Below are positions 43,955 to 54,312 of a DNA stretch of 64,000 nt, piece after piece. This DNA comes from an uncultured Nioella sp. Its GTDB lineage: Bacteria > Pseudomonadota > Alphaproteobacteria > Rhodobacterales > Rhodobacteraceae. The notes under the pieces are model-generated. The model did not search any database. It saw only the letters and a list, made by a program, of their open reading frames with translations, and was not told the DNA's origin. The position numbers and the translations under genes are program-made. Each line of letters opens with the position of its first letter. The stretch's first letter is position 1. The stretch covers positions 186,001 through 250,000 of the forward strand of contig CANMJH010000001.1 of the NCBI GenBank assembly GCA_947498125.1. Direction: 5' to 3'.

Positions 43955-45049
43955 ATGGCACAAGGCCCCTTAATGATCATCGCGGCTGGCGGCACGGGCG
44001 GGCATATGTTCCCCGCTCAGGCACTGGCCGAGGTGATGATCCGCAAAGGCTGGCGCGTACGCCTGTCCACTGATACGCGCGGCGCGCGCTATGCGGGCGG
44101 GTTTCCCCATTTGGTTGAGGTGCAAGAGGTCAGCTCGGCCACCTTTGCGCGGGGCGGCATTGCCGCAAAACTGCTTGCGCCGTTCAAGATCCTTGGCGGC
44201 ATTCTGGGTGCAACATGGCGTATGCGCCGGGAAAAGCCTGCCATTGTTGTGGGTTTTGGCGGCTATCCGACAATTCCGGCAATGGGCGCGGCCTATCTGA
44301 CGGGGCGCCCGCGGATGATCCACGAGCAAAACGGCATTTTGGGCCGGGTGAACAAGGTCTTTGCCAAACGTGTGCACGCCGTTGCCTGCGGAACTTGGCC
44401 GACCGTTTTGCCCGACGGCATTGAGGGTATTCACACCGGAAACCCGGTTCGGGCAGCTGTCCTTGACCGGGCAGGGGCGCCCTATACGCCGCCCGGCGAT
44501 TGGCCCATGTCGATTGTTGTCATTGGCGGCAGTCAGGGCGCGCGGATCTTATCCGATGTGGTGCCCGCCGCGATTGCGCTTTTGCCCGAAGAAATGCGCG
44601 CGCATTTGCGGGTTGCGCAACAAGCGCGCCCCGAAGACCAAGACCGCGTCATTGGCGCGTATTACGAGATAGGCGTCACATCTGAGGTCGAGCCTTTCTT
44701 TCGCGATATCCCGCGCCGGTTTTCCGAGGCGCAACTGATCATCTCACGCTCTGGCGCGTCTTCTGTGGCCGATATCTCGGTCATTGGTCGTCCGTCGATT
44801 TTGGTGCCTTACGCCGCGGCGGCTGCAGATCACCAAACGGCCAATGCAAAGGGTCTTGTCGATGCAAACGCCGCGATCCGCATTCCAGAAAGTAAATTCA
44901 CGCCCGAAGTCGTGGCTGAGGCAATCGCGACGGTTCTGACGCAGCCGGATGCCGCGACGCAAATGTCTATTGCTGCGTTAAACGCCGGTGTGCCTGATGC
45001 GACCGACAAGCTTGTCGCCTTGGTTGAGGAGCTTGCCGATGCCGCATGA
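43955..45049 (+). CDS. murG: UDP-GlcNAc:undecaprenyl-PP-MurNAc-pentapeptide GlcNAc transferase
   Basis: A 364-residue GT-B enzyme that makes lipid II on the inner face of the membrane. [19 protein letters not shown] is the N-terminal glycine loop; [51 protein letters not shown] and [19 protein letters not shown] follow. Complete. murC starts 93 bases later. Confidence 0.97.
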   Translation: MAQGPLMIIAAGGTGGHMFPAQALAEVMIRKGWRVRLSTDTRGARYAGGFPHLVEVQEVSSATFARGGIAAKLLAPFKILGGILGATWRMRREKPAIVVGFGGYPTIPAMGAAYLTGRPRMIHEQNGILGRVNKVFAKRVHAVACGTWPTVLPDGIEGIHTGNPVRAAVLDRAGAPYTPPGDWPMSIVVIGGSQGARILSDVVPAAIALLPEEMRAHLRVAQQARPEDQDRVIGAYYEIGVTSEVEPFFRDIPRRFSEAQLIISRSGASSVADISVIGRPSILVPYAAAAADHQTANAKGLVDANAAIRIPESKFTPEVVAEAIATVLTQPDAATQMSIAALNAGVPDATDKLVALVEELADAA

Positions 45050-45142
45050 CCCCAATATGCACTCCAGGCGCTTTCATCCGTTTGGCGCAGGATGCCCCTT
45101 TCGCCGTTTCGCTCACTGGCCCCTGACTGGACAAAAAGAACA

Positions 45143-46552
45143 ATGAACGCCGCCGTTACAAAACTCCCCACTCAACTTGGTTCCATCCATTTCGTCGGTA
45201 TTGGCGGCATCGGCATGTCAGGAATTGCAGAAGTTCTGCTGAACCATGGCTATGCCGTTCAGGGCTCAGACCTCAAAGACTCCAAGATCACGGAACGCCT
45301 TGCCAAGCTTGGCGCCCGCATATTCATTGGCCAAAAGGCTGAAAACCTTGAGGGCGCCGAGGTTGTTGTCGTGTCAACGGCCATCAAACCCGGAAATCCC
45401 GAACTGGACGCGGCCCGCGCGCATGGCTTGCCGGTTGTGCGCCGCGCCGAGATGCTGGCCGAGCTGATGCGCTTGCGCTCGAACATTGCGATTGCCGGAA
45501 CGCATGGCAAGACCACGACAACGACCATGGTGGCCACGCTCTTGGATGCTGGCGGCGTCGACCCGACCGTCATCAATGGCGGCATCATTCACGCTTATGG
45601 CTCAAACGCGCGTGTGGGGCAGGGCGACTGGATGGTGGTTGAGGCCGATGAAAGCGATGGCAGTTTCAATCGCCTGCCCGCGACCATCGCGATTGTCACC
45701 AATATCGATCCCGAACATATGGACCATTGGGGCAATTTCGACGCGCTTCGCAAAGGCTTCCTCGATTTCGTGTCTAATATCCCGTTCTACGGGCTGGCGA
45801 TTTGCTGCACCGATCACCCAGAAGTGCAGAGCCTTGTGGGCAAAATCACCGACCGCCGCGTTGTAACCTATGGCTTCAATGCGCAGGCCGATGTGCGCGC
45901 GGTGAACTTGACCTACAAGCGCGGCATTGCCCATTTTGACGTGGTGCTGGCCCATGAGGATCAGCTGATCGAGGGCTGCACTTTGCCAATGCCCGGGGAT
46001 CACAATGTTTCGAACGCGCTGTCGGCCATCGCTGTTGCGCGCCACTTGGGCATGAAAGCCACCGAGATCCGTGACGCATTGGCCAATTTCAAAGGTGTAA
46101 ACCGCCGCTTTACCAAAGTGGCCGAGGTCAATGGCGTGACCATCATCGATGATTACGGTCATCACCCCGTTGAAATCGCCGCCGTCTTGAAAGCCGCCCG
46201 CCAAGCCAGCGAAGGCCGCGTCATCGCGGTGCATCAACCCCATCGCTATACCCGGCTGCATTCGCTATTCGACGACTTCTGTAAGTGCTTTTCCGAGGCC
46301 GATGTGGTTGCGATAGCCGAGGTTTTCTCGGCTGGCGAAGATCCTATTCCGGGCGCAGGGCGCGATGATCTTGTGGCGGGTCTAGTCGCCCATGGCCACC
46401 GCCACGCCCGGGCTATTTTGAACGAAGACGATCTTGAACGTCTGGTCCGTGAACAGGCCCAACCCGGTGATATCGTGGTCTGCCTTGGTGCGGGTACAAT
46501 CTCAACCTGGGCCTACGGTTTGCCGGACCGCCTACAGAAAGGCGCCGCATGA
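45143..46552 (+). CDS. murC: UDP-MurNAc--L-alanine ligase
   Basis: A 469-residue Mur ligase adding the first residue of the stem peptide. [19 protein letters not shown] opens the N-terminal domain; the ATP loop is [41 protein letters not shown] and [18 protein letters not shown] are MurC-specific. ATG at 45143 (MNAAVTKLP) is chosen over an upstream in-frame start at 45092. The stop overlaps the first of five small membrane-protein genes by four bases. Confidence 0.97.
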   Translation: MNAAVTKLPTQLGSIHFVGIGGIGMSGIAEVLLNHGYAVQGSDLKDSKITERLAKLGARIFIGQKAENLEGAEVVVVSTAIKPGNPELDAARAHGLPVVRRAEMLAELMRLRSNIAIAGTHGKTTTTTMVATLLDAGGVDPTVINGGIIHAYGSNARVGQGDWMVVEADESDGSFNRLPATIAIVTNIDPEHMDHWGNFDALRKGFLDFVSNIPFYGLAICCTDHPEVQSLVGKITDRRVVTYGFNAQADVRAVNLTYKRGIAHFDVVLAHEDQLIEGCTLPMPGDHNVSNALSAIAVARHLGMKATEIRDALANFKGVNRRFTKVAEVNGVTIIDDYGHHPVEIAAVLKAARQASEGRVIAVHQPHRYTRLHSLFDDFCKCFSEADVVAIAEVFSAGEDPIPGAGRDDLVAGLVAHGHRHARAILNEDDLERLVREQAQPGDIVVCLGAGTISTWAYGLPDRLQKGAA

Positions 46553-46803
46553 CGCTTTCGCTTACCCTTGCCTGTTTCTGGGTTGTTGCCGCGACCTTTA
46601 CGGCGTTTTTACCGATGCGCTTTCAATTTGTGCTCGGGAAAGCCCTGTTGCTGCTTGCCGTGCCGCTTTTGATATTCATCGGTGTCGAGCACTCGTTTTG
46701 GGTGGTTCTGCTGGTGCTGGCTGGCATGGCATCGATGTTTCGCAGGCCCTTGGTCTATTACGCCCGCATGCTTTTTGCGCGCGTGAAAAGAGGAGAAAGC
46801 TAA
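46549..46803 (+). CDS. DUF2484 small membrane protein, copy 1
   Basis: 84 residues, nearly all membrane: helices near 3-20, 30-48 and 49-65, then a basic tail ([12 protein letters not shown]). It begins LSLTLACFW, shared with the next gene (LSITLACFW), so the two are tandem paralogues. It overlaps murC (ATGA) and the following gene by one base, so it is made with MurC. DUF2484 function is unknown. Confidence 0.8.
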   Translation: MTLSLTLACFWVVAATFTAFLPMRFQFVLGKALLLLAVPLLIFIGVEHSFWVVLLVLAGMASMFRRPLVYYARMLFARVKRGES

Positions 46804-47048
46804 TGCCCCTGTCGATTACCCTCGCGTGTTTTTGGTGTGCAACAGCCTGTCTTTTGGGGCTGACCCCAAGTCGGTTTCACTGGCCCGCCGCCACGGTGTT
46901 GATCGCAACAGGCATTCCGCTTTTGGGATTTGTGACCGTTCAAGTGGGCCCGTGGTGGGGTCTTGCTTTGCTTGCGGCGGGGGTCTCTGTCCTGCGCTGG
47001 CCGGTTTTTTACGCGGGGCGTTGGGTTCGGCGCGTTTTTCTGCAATAA
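46803..47048 (+). CDS. DUF2484 small membrane protein, copy 2
   Basis: 81 residues with three hydrophobic segments and a basic end (AGRWVRRVFLQ). It aligns with copy 1 along its length: LSITLACFWCATAC, then SRFHWPAATVLIATGIPLLG, then VLRWPVFYAGR against [11 protein letters not shown]. It starts at the last base of copy 1. A tandem duplication that has diverged. Confidence 0.8.
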   Translation: MPLSITLACFWCATACLLGLTPSRFHWPAATVLIATGIPLLGFVTVQVGPWWGLALLAAGVSVLRWPVFYAGRWVRRVFLQ

Positions 47049-47057
47049 TCCAGCCCC

Positions 47058-47366
47058 ATGAACCCGACGATCATCCTAATCCTTTCTGTTTCCGTTTTGG
47101 CGGGCGCTGGTATCGGCTACCTATTGGGCCGCCATGCGGCGCCCTGGCTTTTGATTTTCATATGGGCCGTGATGGCGGGGTTCATCATCAGTTTCTCATC
47201 CGATCCGATCATGGATGCGATGGGTCTGCCTGATACCGGTTTTGACCGACTAGGGTATGTTTTCCTTGCGTGGCTGTTCGTAGCCCCCGCGCTAGCGGGA
47301 AGCCTTATTGTCGGCATCCCGACCCTTATTCGCCGCAAAAACCGCGAGGCGGCGGGCGACGAGTGA
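47058..47366 (+). CDS. Small membrane protein in the murC-murB interval, third
   Basis: 102 residues with helices near 5-24, 30-48 and 70-90 and a charged tail (LIRRKNREAAGDE). It is a clear paralogue of the next gene: both have GY(L/V)LGR-x-AAPWLL, AVMA, SD-x-(I/V)MDA(M/L)G and GIP-x-L-(I/V)RRKN. I recognise no characterised family. The gap to DUF2484 copy 2 is nine bases. Confidence 0.75.
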   Translation: MNPTIILILSVSVLAGAGIGYLLGRHAAPWLLIFIWAVMAGFIISFSSDPIMDAMGLPDTGFDRLGYVFLAWLFVAPALAGSLIVGIPTLIRRKNREAAGDE

Positions 47367-47411
47367 CCCGGTCTTGGGCCAATTTGGGTTTTCTGGCATA
47401 CTGAGCCCATT

Positions 47412-47717
47412 ATGGACGATTTTTTCTATCTGATCCTTGGCGGCTCATGCCTTGTGGGCGCGGCGCTTGGCTATGTTTTGGGCCGGTTTGCAGCGCCTTG
47501 GCTGCTTTATGGTCTATGGGCGGTCATGGCGATCGCTTGCGTTGTATTCACATCTGACAGTGTAATGGACGCGTTGGGAATTTCCGATAGCAGGCATGAT
47601 CGATTGGCGCTCTACGCCATCATCCTGCTTTTTGGTGCGCCCGCGCTTTTGGGCAGTCTGTGCACCGGCATTCCGATGTTGGTGCGCCGCAAGAATAAAG
47701 ACGAGACAGAGGATTAA
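47412..47717 (+). CDS. Small membrane protein in the murC-murB interval, fourth
   Basis: 101 residues, a paralogue of the preceding gene, with the same three-helix plan and SDSVMDALGISDSRHDRLAL matching SDPIMDAMGLPDTGFDRLGY. It ends in a basic-acidic tail (VRRKNKDETED). It stands 45 bases after its paralogue, with one base to the next gene. Function unknown. Confidence 0.75.
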   Translation: MDDFFYLILGGSCLVGAALGYVLGRFAAPWLLYGLWAVMAIACVVFTSDSVMDALGISDSRHDRLALYAIILLFGAPALLGSLCTGIPMLVRRKNKDETED

Positions 47718-47718
47718 C

Positions 47719-48003
47719 ATGCAGCCAGAGCTTTTGATTGTCGCCGCAATTTGCGCGGTGCTTGGGTTTGTCATAGCGGCGCTCTTGGGCTGGGTCTTTT
47801 CGCGCGCTTTGCTTGTCTTGCTGTGGATCGGGCTGGGCGGAACGGCTGTGATCTATGCCGGAATGTCGTTTTTGCCCGGCACGGATGGCCTGACGGCCAG
47901 CAGCTATCAGATATTGGCAGGGATGATGGTCTTGCCGGCTTTCCTCACTTCCTTGCTTGGCGGCTGGCTTGGTTTGCGGCAGAAGGGGCGTAATGCGTCC
48001 TGA
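47719..48003 (+). CDS. Small membrane protein in the murC-murB interval, fifth
   Basis: 94 residues with helices near 5-24, 30-50 and 62-84. The plan (short N-terminus, GW-x-FSRALLVLLW, then a conserved central loop and LGLRQKGRN end) looks like a more diverged relative of the two preceding genes. ATG at 47719 comes right after the previous stop. murB follows after 14 bases. Confidence 0.7.
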   Translation: MQPELLIVAAICAVLGFVIAALLGWVFSRALLVLLWIGLGGTAVIYAGMSFLPGTDGLTASSYQILAGMMVLPAFLTSLLGGWLGLRQKGRNAS

Positions 48004-48017
48004 AGGCCTAATACGAC

Positions 48018-48950
48018 ATGACTTTTTCTGACCTCCCGCCCGTGCGCGGCACCCTTACGCCCGATCGCCCGTTGGCGGAACTGACATGGCTCCGCGTTGG
48101 TGGTCCGGCAACTTGGTTCTTTCAGCCCGCGGATGCCGAAGATCTGGCGGATTTCCTTGCCAAGCTCGATCGACAGATCCCGGTATTCCCGATGGGAGTC
48201 GGATCAAACCTGATTGTGCGCGATGGGGGTTTGAAGGCGGTGGTGATCCGGTTGGGCCGTGGATTTAACGCAATCGAAATGGGAGAAGGCACAGTGACTG
48301 CAGGGGCCGCCGCCCTTGATGCCCATGTCGCGCGCAAAGCCGCTGCGGCCGGGCTTGACCTGACGTTTCTCAGGACCATCCCAGGGTCCATTGGCGGTGC
48401 GCTCAAAATGAATGCGGGTTGTTACGGCTCGTATGTGGCGGATCATTTTGTGTCGGCAGAGGCAATCTTGCGCGATGGCAGCCGCGTCACGCTTGGCCCG
48501 GGTGACATCACTTTTGACTATCGCCAGACAGATATCGCTGAGGGGGCCGTTGTTACTTCTGTGACGTTCCGCGCCGATCCCGGTGATTCTGCCGCGCTGG
48601 ATGCGCGCATGACTGACCAAATCGCCAAACGCGACGCAACCCAGCCCACCAAGGAGCGCAGCGCCGGGTCAACCTTTCGCAACCCCGCGGGCTTTAGCTC
48701 GACTGGGCGCGCCGACGATACGCATGATTTGAAGGCGTGGAAAGTGATCGACGATGCTGGCATGCGCGGCGCCCGGCGGGGCGGCGCCCAGATGTCAGAA
48801 AAACATAGCAATTTCTTGCTCAATACCGGGGGGGCAACGGCAAAAGACCTTGAATCCCTTGGTGAAGAGGTCCGAAAAAAGGTTTTCCAAACCAGCGGAA
48901 TAGAGCTAGTATGGGAAATCATGCGCGTCGGAGAACGTGCAGAAAAATAA
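48018..48950 (+). CDS. murB: UDP-N-acetylenolpyruvoylglucosamine reductase
   Basis: A 310-residue FAD enzyme reducing enolpyruvyl-UDP-GlcNAc to UDP-MurNAc. The FAD-binding parts are [20 protein letters not shown] and [20 protein letters not shown]; the catalytic Ser is in SAGSTFRNP, and [19 protein letters not shown] is the substrate-closing segment. It belongs to the dcw operon. Complete. Confidence 0.97.
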   Translation: MTFSDLPPVRGTLTPDRPLAELTWLRVGGPATWFFQPADAEDLADFLAKLDRQIPVFPMGVGSNLIVRDGGLKAVVIRLGRGFNAIEMGEGTVTAGAAALDAHVARKAAAAGLDLTFLRTIPGSIGGALKMNAGCYGSYVADHFVSAEAILRDGSRVTLGPGDITFDYRQTDIAEGAVVTSVTFRADPGDSAALDARMTDQIAKRDATQPTKERSAGSTFRNPAGFSSTGRADDTHDLKAWKVIDDAGMRGARRGGAQMSEKHSNFLLNTGGATAKDLESLGEEVRKKVFQTSGIELVWEIMRVGERAEK

Positions 48951-49018
48951 AAGCCGGCGTTTTCGGCAATAATAATAAGCCAGACGAGAAAAATCTCGCG
49001 GCATGAGTGAGGCACTAG

Positions 49019-49939
49019 GTGGTAGGTTCGAGCAGAACATCCCCACGTGTTGCGGTGTTATTGGGCGGTCCAAGCGCAGAGCGTGAGGTATCGCTGTCAA
49101 CGGGGCGTGAATGCGCCCTTGCGCTGCAAAGCGAGGGTTATGACGTGATCGAGGTCGATGCTGGCCCCGATCTCTTTGCGCGCTTATCCGAGATAAAACC
49201 TGATGTCGCCTTCAACGCGCTCCACGGTCGGTGGGGCGAAGATGGCTGCGTTCAGGGCATTCTTGAATGGATGGGCATTCCCTACACACATTCGGGCGTG
49301 CTGGCCTCGGCTTTGGCGATGGATAAGCAACGCTCAAAAGACGTGTTTCGCGCCGCAGGTATCCCTGTCATGGAAAGCATCATTGCGCCAAAGGCGGATG
49401 TGATGGCCGCGCATACAATGCCGCCGCCCTATGTCGTGAAGCCAAATAACGAAGGCAGCTCGGTTGGCGTATATATCGTCCACGAAGCCGCCAATGGCCC
49501 GCCGCAGCTGTCAAAGGATATGCCGGATCAGGTGATGGTCGAAACATTTGCGCCAGGGCGTGAGATGACGACAACGGTCATGGGCGACCGCGCGCTTGGC
49601 GTTACTGATATCATTACAGACGGCTGGTATGACTATCACGCGAAATATGCGGAGGGCGGCAGTCGCCATGAAATCCCTGCAAATATCCCAAGTGACATCC
49701 ACGATGCCTGCATGGACCTGGCGCTGCGCGCTCATAATGCGCTTGGGTGCCGGGGTGTCAGCCGCACTGATTTTCGGTGGAATGAGAGCAGGGGGCTGGA
49801 CGGTCTTATTGTGCTTGAGGTCAACACCCAGCCCGGCATGACCCCCACATCGCTCAGCCCTGAACAAGCCGCGCATGTCGGCATGGATTTCGGCAAGTTT
49901 TGTGATTGGATTGTTAAGGACGCCTCATGCGACAGATAA
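49019..49939 (+). CDS. ddl: D-alanine--D-alanine ligase
   Basis: A 306-residue ATP-grasp ligase making D-Ala-D-Ala for MurF. VAVLLGGPSAEREVSLSTG is the N-terminal signature; VKPNNEGSSVGVYIV, GREMTTTVMGDRALGV and the Mg-site LIVLEVNTQPGMTPTSLSP follow. The GTG start at 49019 has AGTGAGG upstream. The 3' end overlaps ftsQ by 13 bases. Confidence 0.97.
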   Translation: MVGSSRTSPRVAVLLGGPSAEREVSLSTGRECALALQSEGYDVIEVDAGPDLFARLSEIKPDVAFNALHGRWGEDGCVQGILEWMGIPYTHSGVLASALAMDKQRSKDVFRAAGIPVMESIIAPKADVMAAHTMPPPYVVKPNNEGSSVGVYIVHEAANGPPQLSKDMPDQVMVETFAPGREMTTTVMGDRALGVTDIITDGWYDYHAKYAEGGSRHEIPANIPSDIHDACMDLALRAHNALGCRGVSRTDFRWNESRGLDGLIVLEVNTQPGMTPTSLSPEQAAHVGMDFGKFCDWIVKDASCDR

Positions 49940-50826
49940 TCCGCAGATCGGGTGAAACCGCCCCCAACGCGCCGCGCGACCCTGCGCCGTCACGCCTGAC
50001 CTATCGAATCCAGCGTCTCTGGCTGACCCCGCTTTTCCGAGCGGTTTTGCGTGTGGGAGTCCCGGCCTTCGCCATTGTCGCCTTTGGCGGCATTTACCTG
50101 TCTGATCCCACCAATATCCAACGCTTTCAGGATGGCGTTTCGGATATGCGCCGGTCCATCGAGGAACGCCCAGAGTTTCGCGTGAACCTGATGGCCATTT
50201 CAGGCGCGTCGCCGGTCTTGAACGAAGAAATCCGCGCGACGCTGGCCCTTGATTTTCCGATGTCCAGTTTTGACCTCGACCTTGAGGCGCTGCGCATTCG
50301 CATCGAACAGATCCGCGCGGTCGAAAACGCCGAACTGCGCATTCGCTCTGGTGGTGAACTGTCCTTGACGATTACCGAACGCCGCCCGGCGATGGTCTGG
50401 CAGGCTCGGGAAGGGCTGTGGCTGATTGATGCGCATGGCGAGCGTGTTGCCCCGCTTTTGGCGCGCCCGCAGCTGTCTCACCTGCCGCAAATTGCAGGCG
50501 ACGGGGCTAATGAGGTTGCGCTGGAAGCGCTCGCGTTGATTGACGCCGCGCGCCCACTTGAAGATCGCCTGCGCGGCTTGGTCCGCATGGGCGAACGCCG
50601 GTGGGACGTGGTGCTGACCGATGGGCTGCGTATTCTTTTGCCCGCTGAAAACCCGGTTCTCGCTCTGGACCGTGTGCTGGCACAGCATGATGTCCAAGAA
50701 TTGCTCGACCGCGATATTACGCGGGTCGATATGCGCGATCCTTCACGCATGATTTTACAACTGACCCCTGCGGCGCTGACCGAATTGCGCCGTATGCGGG
50801 ACACCGATATTCCGACAGGAGGGTAG
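49927..50826 (+). CDS. ftsQ: Cell division protein FtsQ
   Basis: 299 residues: a cytoplasmic N-terminus of about 40, one membrane helix (about 42-60, VGVPAFAIVAFGGIYL), then the periplasmic POTRA domain (FRVNLMAISGASPVLNEEIR) and the FtsQ domain (RRPAMVWQAREGLWLIDAHG). FtsQ links FtsL/FtsB with the rest of the divisome. Position between ddl and ftsA confirms the call. Confidence 0.95.
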   Translation: MRQIIRRSGETAPNAPRDPAPSRLTYRIQRLWLTPLFRAVLRVGVPAFAIVAFGGIYLSDPTNIQRFQDGVSDMRRSIEERPEFRVNLMAISGASPVLNEEIRATLALDFPMSSFDLDLEALRIRIEQIRAVENAELRIRSGGELSLTITERRPAMVWQAREGLWLIDAHGERVAPLLARPQLSHLPQIAGDGANEVALEALALIDAARPLEDRLRGLVRMGERRWDVVLTDGLRILLPAENPVLALDRVLAQHDVQELLDRDITRVDMRDPSRMILQLTPAALTELRRMRDTDIPTGG

Positions 50827-50829
50827 CTT

Positions 50830-52164
50830 ATGAGTATGCTCTATCAATCGCAGCGCGCCATGCGCGCCAAACGTGAAGAGGCGATGCGCCGGGGTGTTAT
50901 CGCTATTTTGGATATTGGCAGCCACAAAACCTCGTGTCTGATCCTACGTTTTGACGCGATAGATGAAGAGGCGATGGCCGATGGCGTTGGCGCCATGGCC
51001 GGGCAAAGTAATTTCCGCGTCATTGGCGCGGCCACCACCCGCAGCCGCGGCGTGCGGTTTGGCGAGATCGACACCGTACAGGAAACCGAGCGCGCCATTC
51101 GGACAGCCGTTCAGGCCGCCCAAAAGATGGCACAGCTGCGCGTCGATCATGTGATCGTTAGTTTTGCAGGTGCGCGTCCGCGTTCCTATGGTCTGGTTGG
51201 CGAAACATCTTTGCAAACCGGCACCGTGGGCGAGGGCGATGTTGCCCGCGCACTGGCGGCCTGCGATGTGCCCGATATCGGGGAAGGGCGCGAAGTGTTG
51301 CATGCGCAACCGGTAAACTTCGCGCTGGATCATCGCACCGGGTTGAAAGACCCGCGCGGACATGTCGGCAATCGCCTATCCGCCGATATGCACATGCTCA
51401 CCATCGAGGCCCATGCGATTGAGATGCTGCTACATTGCGTCAAACGCTGCGATCTTGAGCTGGCTGGTCTGGCCTCCTCTCCTTATGTCTCGGGCGTTTC
51501 GAGTCTTGTAGAAGACGAGCAAGAACTCGGCGCGGCTTGCATCGATCTGGGCGGCGGCACAACCGGTGTTTCGATCTTTATAAAGAAACATATGATCTAT
51601 GCCGACACTGTCCGGATGGGCGGTGATCACGTAACTTCGGATATTTCTCAAGGTCTGGAAATCCCTCTGACAGATGCTGAACGGATTAAGACGCGGTTCG
51701 GGGGGCTTGTTGCCACCGGTATGGATGATCGTGAACGGATTGAATTGGAAAGCGATACTGGCGATTGGGAACATGACCGCCGGTCGGTCAGCCGCGCCGA
51801 GCTGATCGGCGTCATGCGTCCGCGCGTTGAAGAGATGCTCGAAGAGGTTCGAGCAATCTTGGAGGATGCCGGATTTGACCATCTGCCCTCACAACGGATT
51901 GTTTTGACTGGCGGCGGCAGCCAAATGCCAGGCATGGATCAGCTTGCTGGGCGCATCCTTGGTAATCAGGTTCGCCTTGGCCGTCCTTTGCGTGTTCAGG
52001 GGCTTCCGCAATCGGCCTGCGGCCCGGCTTTTTCGGCTTGTGTTGGCCTCGCGCTTTTTGCAGCTTATCCACAGGATGAATGGTGGGATTTCGAAGTGCC
52101 CGCAGACCGATACCCGGCACGCTCTCTTAAACGCGCTGTTAAGTGGTTTCGCGATAATTGGTAG
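50830..52164 (+). CDS. ftsA: Cell division protein FtsA
   Basis: A 444-residue actin-like ATPase tethering FtsZ to the membrane. Nucleotide motifs: IAILDIGSHKTSCLILRFD, CIDLGGGTTGVSIF and IVLTGGGSQMPGMDQLAGRI. The C-terminal amphipathic helix is LKRAVKWFRDNW. The SD is strong (ACAGGAGGGTAGCTT). ftsZ begins 249 bases later. Confidence 0.97.
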   Translation: MSMLYQSQRAMRAKREEAMRRGVIAILDIGSHKTSCLILRFDAIDEEAMADGVGAMAGQSNFRVIGAATTRSRGVRFGEIDTVQETERAIRTAVQAAQKMAQLRVDHVIVSFAGARPRSYGLVGETSLQTGTVGEGDVARALAACDVPDIGEGREVLHAQPVNFALDHRTGLKDPRGHVGNRLSADMHMLTIEAHAIEMLLHCVKRCDLELAGLASSPYVSGVSSLVEDEQELGAACIDLGGGTTGVSIFIKKHMIYADTVRMGGDHVTSDISQGLEIPLTDAERIKTRFGGLVATGMDDRERIELESDTGDWEHDRRSVSRAELIGVMRPRVEEMLEEVRAILEDAGFDHLPSQRIVLTGGGSQMPGMDQLAGRILGNQVRLGRPLRVQGLPQSACGPAFSACVGLALFAAYPQDEWWDFEVPADRYPARSLKRAVKWFRDNW

Positions 52165-52172
52165 AAACAGGC

Positions 52173-52335
52173 AAGACCGAAGCATGAAACGCCCTCGCAC
52201 CGGTGGTGCGGGTCTTGGTGTTTGCCACTATATGATGCCGGTATAGGCAAAATCCCGCCGCGCTGCCTTATTTTGGCCCAATATTTCGACAATTTTTGCC
52301 TTTTTTCGCGTGACCTACCGCTGCGAACGCGGTAG
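52173..52335 (+). promoter_or_regulatory. Inverted repeats in the ftsA-ftsZ gap
   Basis: First, AAGACC (52173-52178) with GGTCTT (52211-52216) stacks on CGCACC (52196-52201) with GGTGCG (52205-52210). Second, CTACCGC (52315-52321) pairs perfectly with GCGGTAG (52329-52335) around TGCGAAC, 79 bases before the ftsZ start. The second could be an operator or leader hairpin for ftsZ; neither has a U-tract. I cannot name a regulator. Confidence 0.4.
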
Positions 52336-52413
52336 CATTCCTGTTAATTAGGCAGAAATCGGCTATCCGACGAAAAGATCGGTGCCAGAACCAAATAACA
52401 GGCGGACTTCTAT

Positions 52414-54009
52414 ATGACCCTGAATCTGACCATGCCGGACCAGCCGGATCTGAAACCCCGTATCACCGTGTTTGGTGTTGGTGGCGCTGGCGGCAATGCT
52501 GTAAATAACATGATCGACCAAGCGCTCGATGGCTGCGAATTTGTCGTTGCCAATACCGACGCGCAGGCGCTTCAACAATCCAAGTCTTCCAGCCGCATCC
52601 AGATGGGCGCGAAAGTCACAGAAGGGCTGGGCGCTGGCGCCCGCCCGGCCGTTGGCGCCTCGGCGGCTGAGGAAAGCATCGAAACCATTGTCGACCATTT
52701 GGTTGGCGCGCATATGTGCTTTATCACTGCCGGAATGGGCGGCGGCACCGGCACCGGCGCGGCCCCAATCATCGCGCAAGCGGCGCGGGAATTGGGCGTT
52801 CTGACTGTTGGTGTTGTGACCAAGCCATTCCAGTTTGAAGGCTCCAAACGGATGCGTCAGGCTGATGAAGGTATCGAAGCCCTGCAAAAGGTTGTCGACA
52901 CGCTGATCATCATTCCTAACCAGAACTTGTTCCGTCTTGCCAATGAAAAGACCACCTTTACCGAGGCGTTCTCGATGGCCGATGACGTCCTGTATCAGGG
53001 TGTTAAAGGCGTGACAGACCTGATGGTCCGTCCGGGCCTGATCAACCTCGACTTCGCGGATGTTCGCGCCGTGATGAACGAGATGGGCAAGGCGATGATG
53101 GGCACCGGCGAAGGCGACGGCGAAGATCGCGCGATTATGGCCGCTGAGAAGGCCATCGCGAACCCACTGCTGGATGAGATCAGCCTAAAAGGCGCCAATG
53201 GCGTTCTGATCAACATCACCGGCGGCTATGATCTGACACTCTTTGAACTTGACGAAGCGGCCAACCGCATTCGGGAAGAGGTTGATCCCGAAGCAAATAT
53301 CATTGTCGGCTCGACACTGGATACCGAAATGGAAGGCAAGATGCGCGTCAGCGTTGTTGCCACCGGCATTGATGCCGCTGAAATCCATCAGGATATTCCC
53401 GCCCCGGTTCGGCGCCTTGGATCTGAGCAGCCTGTTTATTCCTCATCCGGCAGCGCAGCCGTAGCAGCTGCACCTGTCATGCAAGAGGCTATCGCAGAAG
53501 AGCCTGAGACCGAGGCGGTTGCCCGTCCCGAGCCCAGCCTCTTCACCGAGTTCGACGCTGAAACCGCGCATGAACAAGCCGAAGATGTGTTCGAAGATGA
53601 TGGCGTACCGGCTCCGGCCTATCGCCCCGTTGCCGAAGCGTCGCAAGCCCCAACGCATCAGCCCGAGGTTGCACGCGCCGAACCAGTTGCAGGTGAATTT
53701 GTTGCGCCGCGCTCTAACATGGGCTCACCAACACCTGAAACACTGGCACGCCTGCGCGCGGCAATCGCTAAAGATGGTCCCGAAGCGGCCGCGCCAGCAG
53801 CGACCGAAGAAGAAGGGGATCGGCCCCGGTTTGGCATTAACTCTTTGATCAATCGTATGACGGGTCATGGCGAAGATGCACCCGCTGCGGCCCCGGTGGC
53901 ACGGCGCCAACCTCCGATTCAATCGCCTGCGTCTACCCATGATGAACCGGTTGATCCCGAGCAGGAACGCATCGAAATTCCGGCCTTCCTACGGCGTCAA
54001 GCTAACTGA
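52414..54009 (+). CDS. ftsZ: Cell division protein FtsZ
   Basis: A 531-residue tubulin-like GTPase that builds the division ring. [17 protein letters not shown] and the signature [16 protein letters not shown] bind GTP; the T7 loop is [11 protein letters not shown]. The core ends near residue 325, followed by a long acidic, Pro/Ala-rich linker of about 190 residues and the C-terminal peptide [11 protein letters not shown] that binds FtsA. Long linkers are usual in alphaproteobacteria. A strong terminator follows, ending the operon. Confidence 0.98.
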   Translation: MTLNLTMPDQPDLKPRITVFGVGGAGGNAVNNMIDQALDGCEFVVANTDAQALQQSKSSSRIQMGAKVTEGLGAGARPAVGASAAEESIETIVDHLVGAHMCFITAGMGGGTGTGAAPIIAQAARELGVLTVGVVTKPFQFEGSKRMRQADEGIEALQKVVDTLIIIPNQNLFRLANEKTTFTEAFSMADDVLYQGVKGVTDLMVRPGLINLDFADVRAVMNEMGKAMMGTGEGDGEDRAIMAAEKAIANPLLDEISLKGANGVLINITGGYDLTLFELDEAANRIREEVDPEANIIVGSTLDTEMEGKMRVSVVATGIDAAEIHQDIPAPVRRLGSEQPVYSSSGSAAVAAAPVMQEAIAEEPETEAVARPEPSLFTEFDAETAHEQAEDVFEDDGVPAPAYRPVAEASQAPTHQPEVARAEPVAGEFVAPRSNMGSPTPETLARLRAAIAKDGPEAAAPAATEEEGDRPRFGINSLINRMTGHGEDAPAAAPVARRQPPIQSPASTHDEPVDPEQERIEIPAFLRRQAN

Positions 54010-54030
54010 CCCAACGGCAAATCCTACAGA

Positions 54031-54066
54031 AAACGGCCAGCCTTCGGGCTGGCCGTTTTGCTTTAA
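54031..54066 (+). terminator. Strong intrinsic terminator after ftsZ
   Basis: AAACGGCCAGCC (54031-54042) pairs perfectly with GGCTGGCCGTTT (54047-54058) around a stable TTCG tetraloop, followed by TTTTGCTTT. It is the best terminator in the division cluster and marks its end. The next 246 bases before lpxC contain no gene that I can support. Confidence 0.9.
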
Positions 54067-54312
54067 AATCAGGACCTTACCTAAGATTAGGCGAGAATTT
54101 GGCGGTTTCCTGCCGATTTATTACAGCTTTGTTGCAAGCGGTCACAAAGGTTGAATTGTCCCGCACGCTGCAGCGCGGTAAAACATCGCCAACAAGGGCG
54201 CGGATCGGTCTGCGCATCGGGGATTGGCGATGAAAGACGCGCCGGGTTAAATGAAAAACCAGGGCTGCACGCAGACCATTCCCGACATTTTATTGGGGTC
54301 AGGAGCGCGAAC

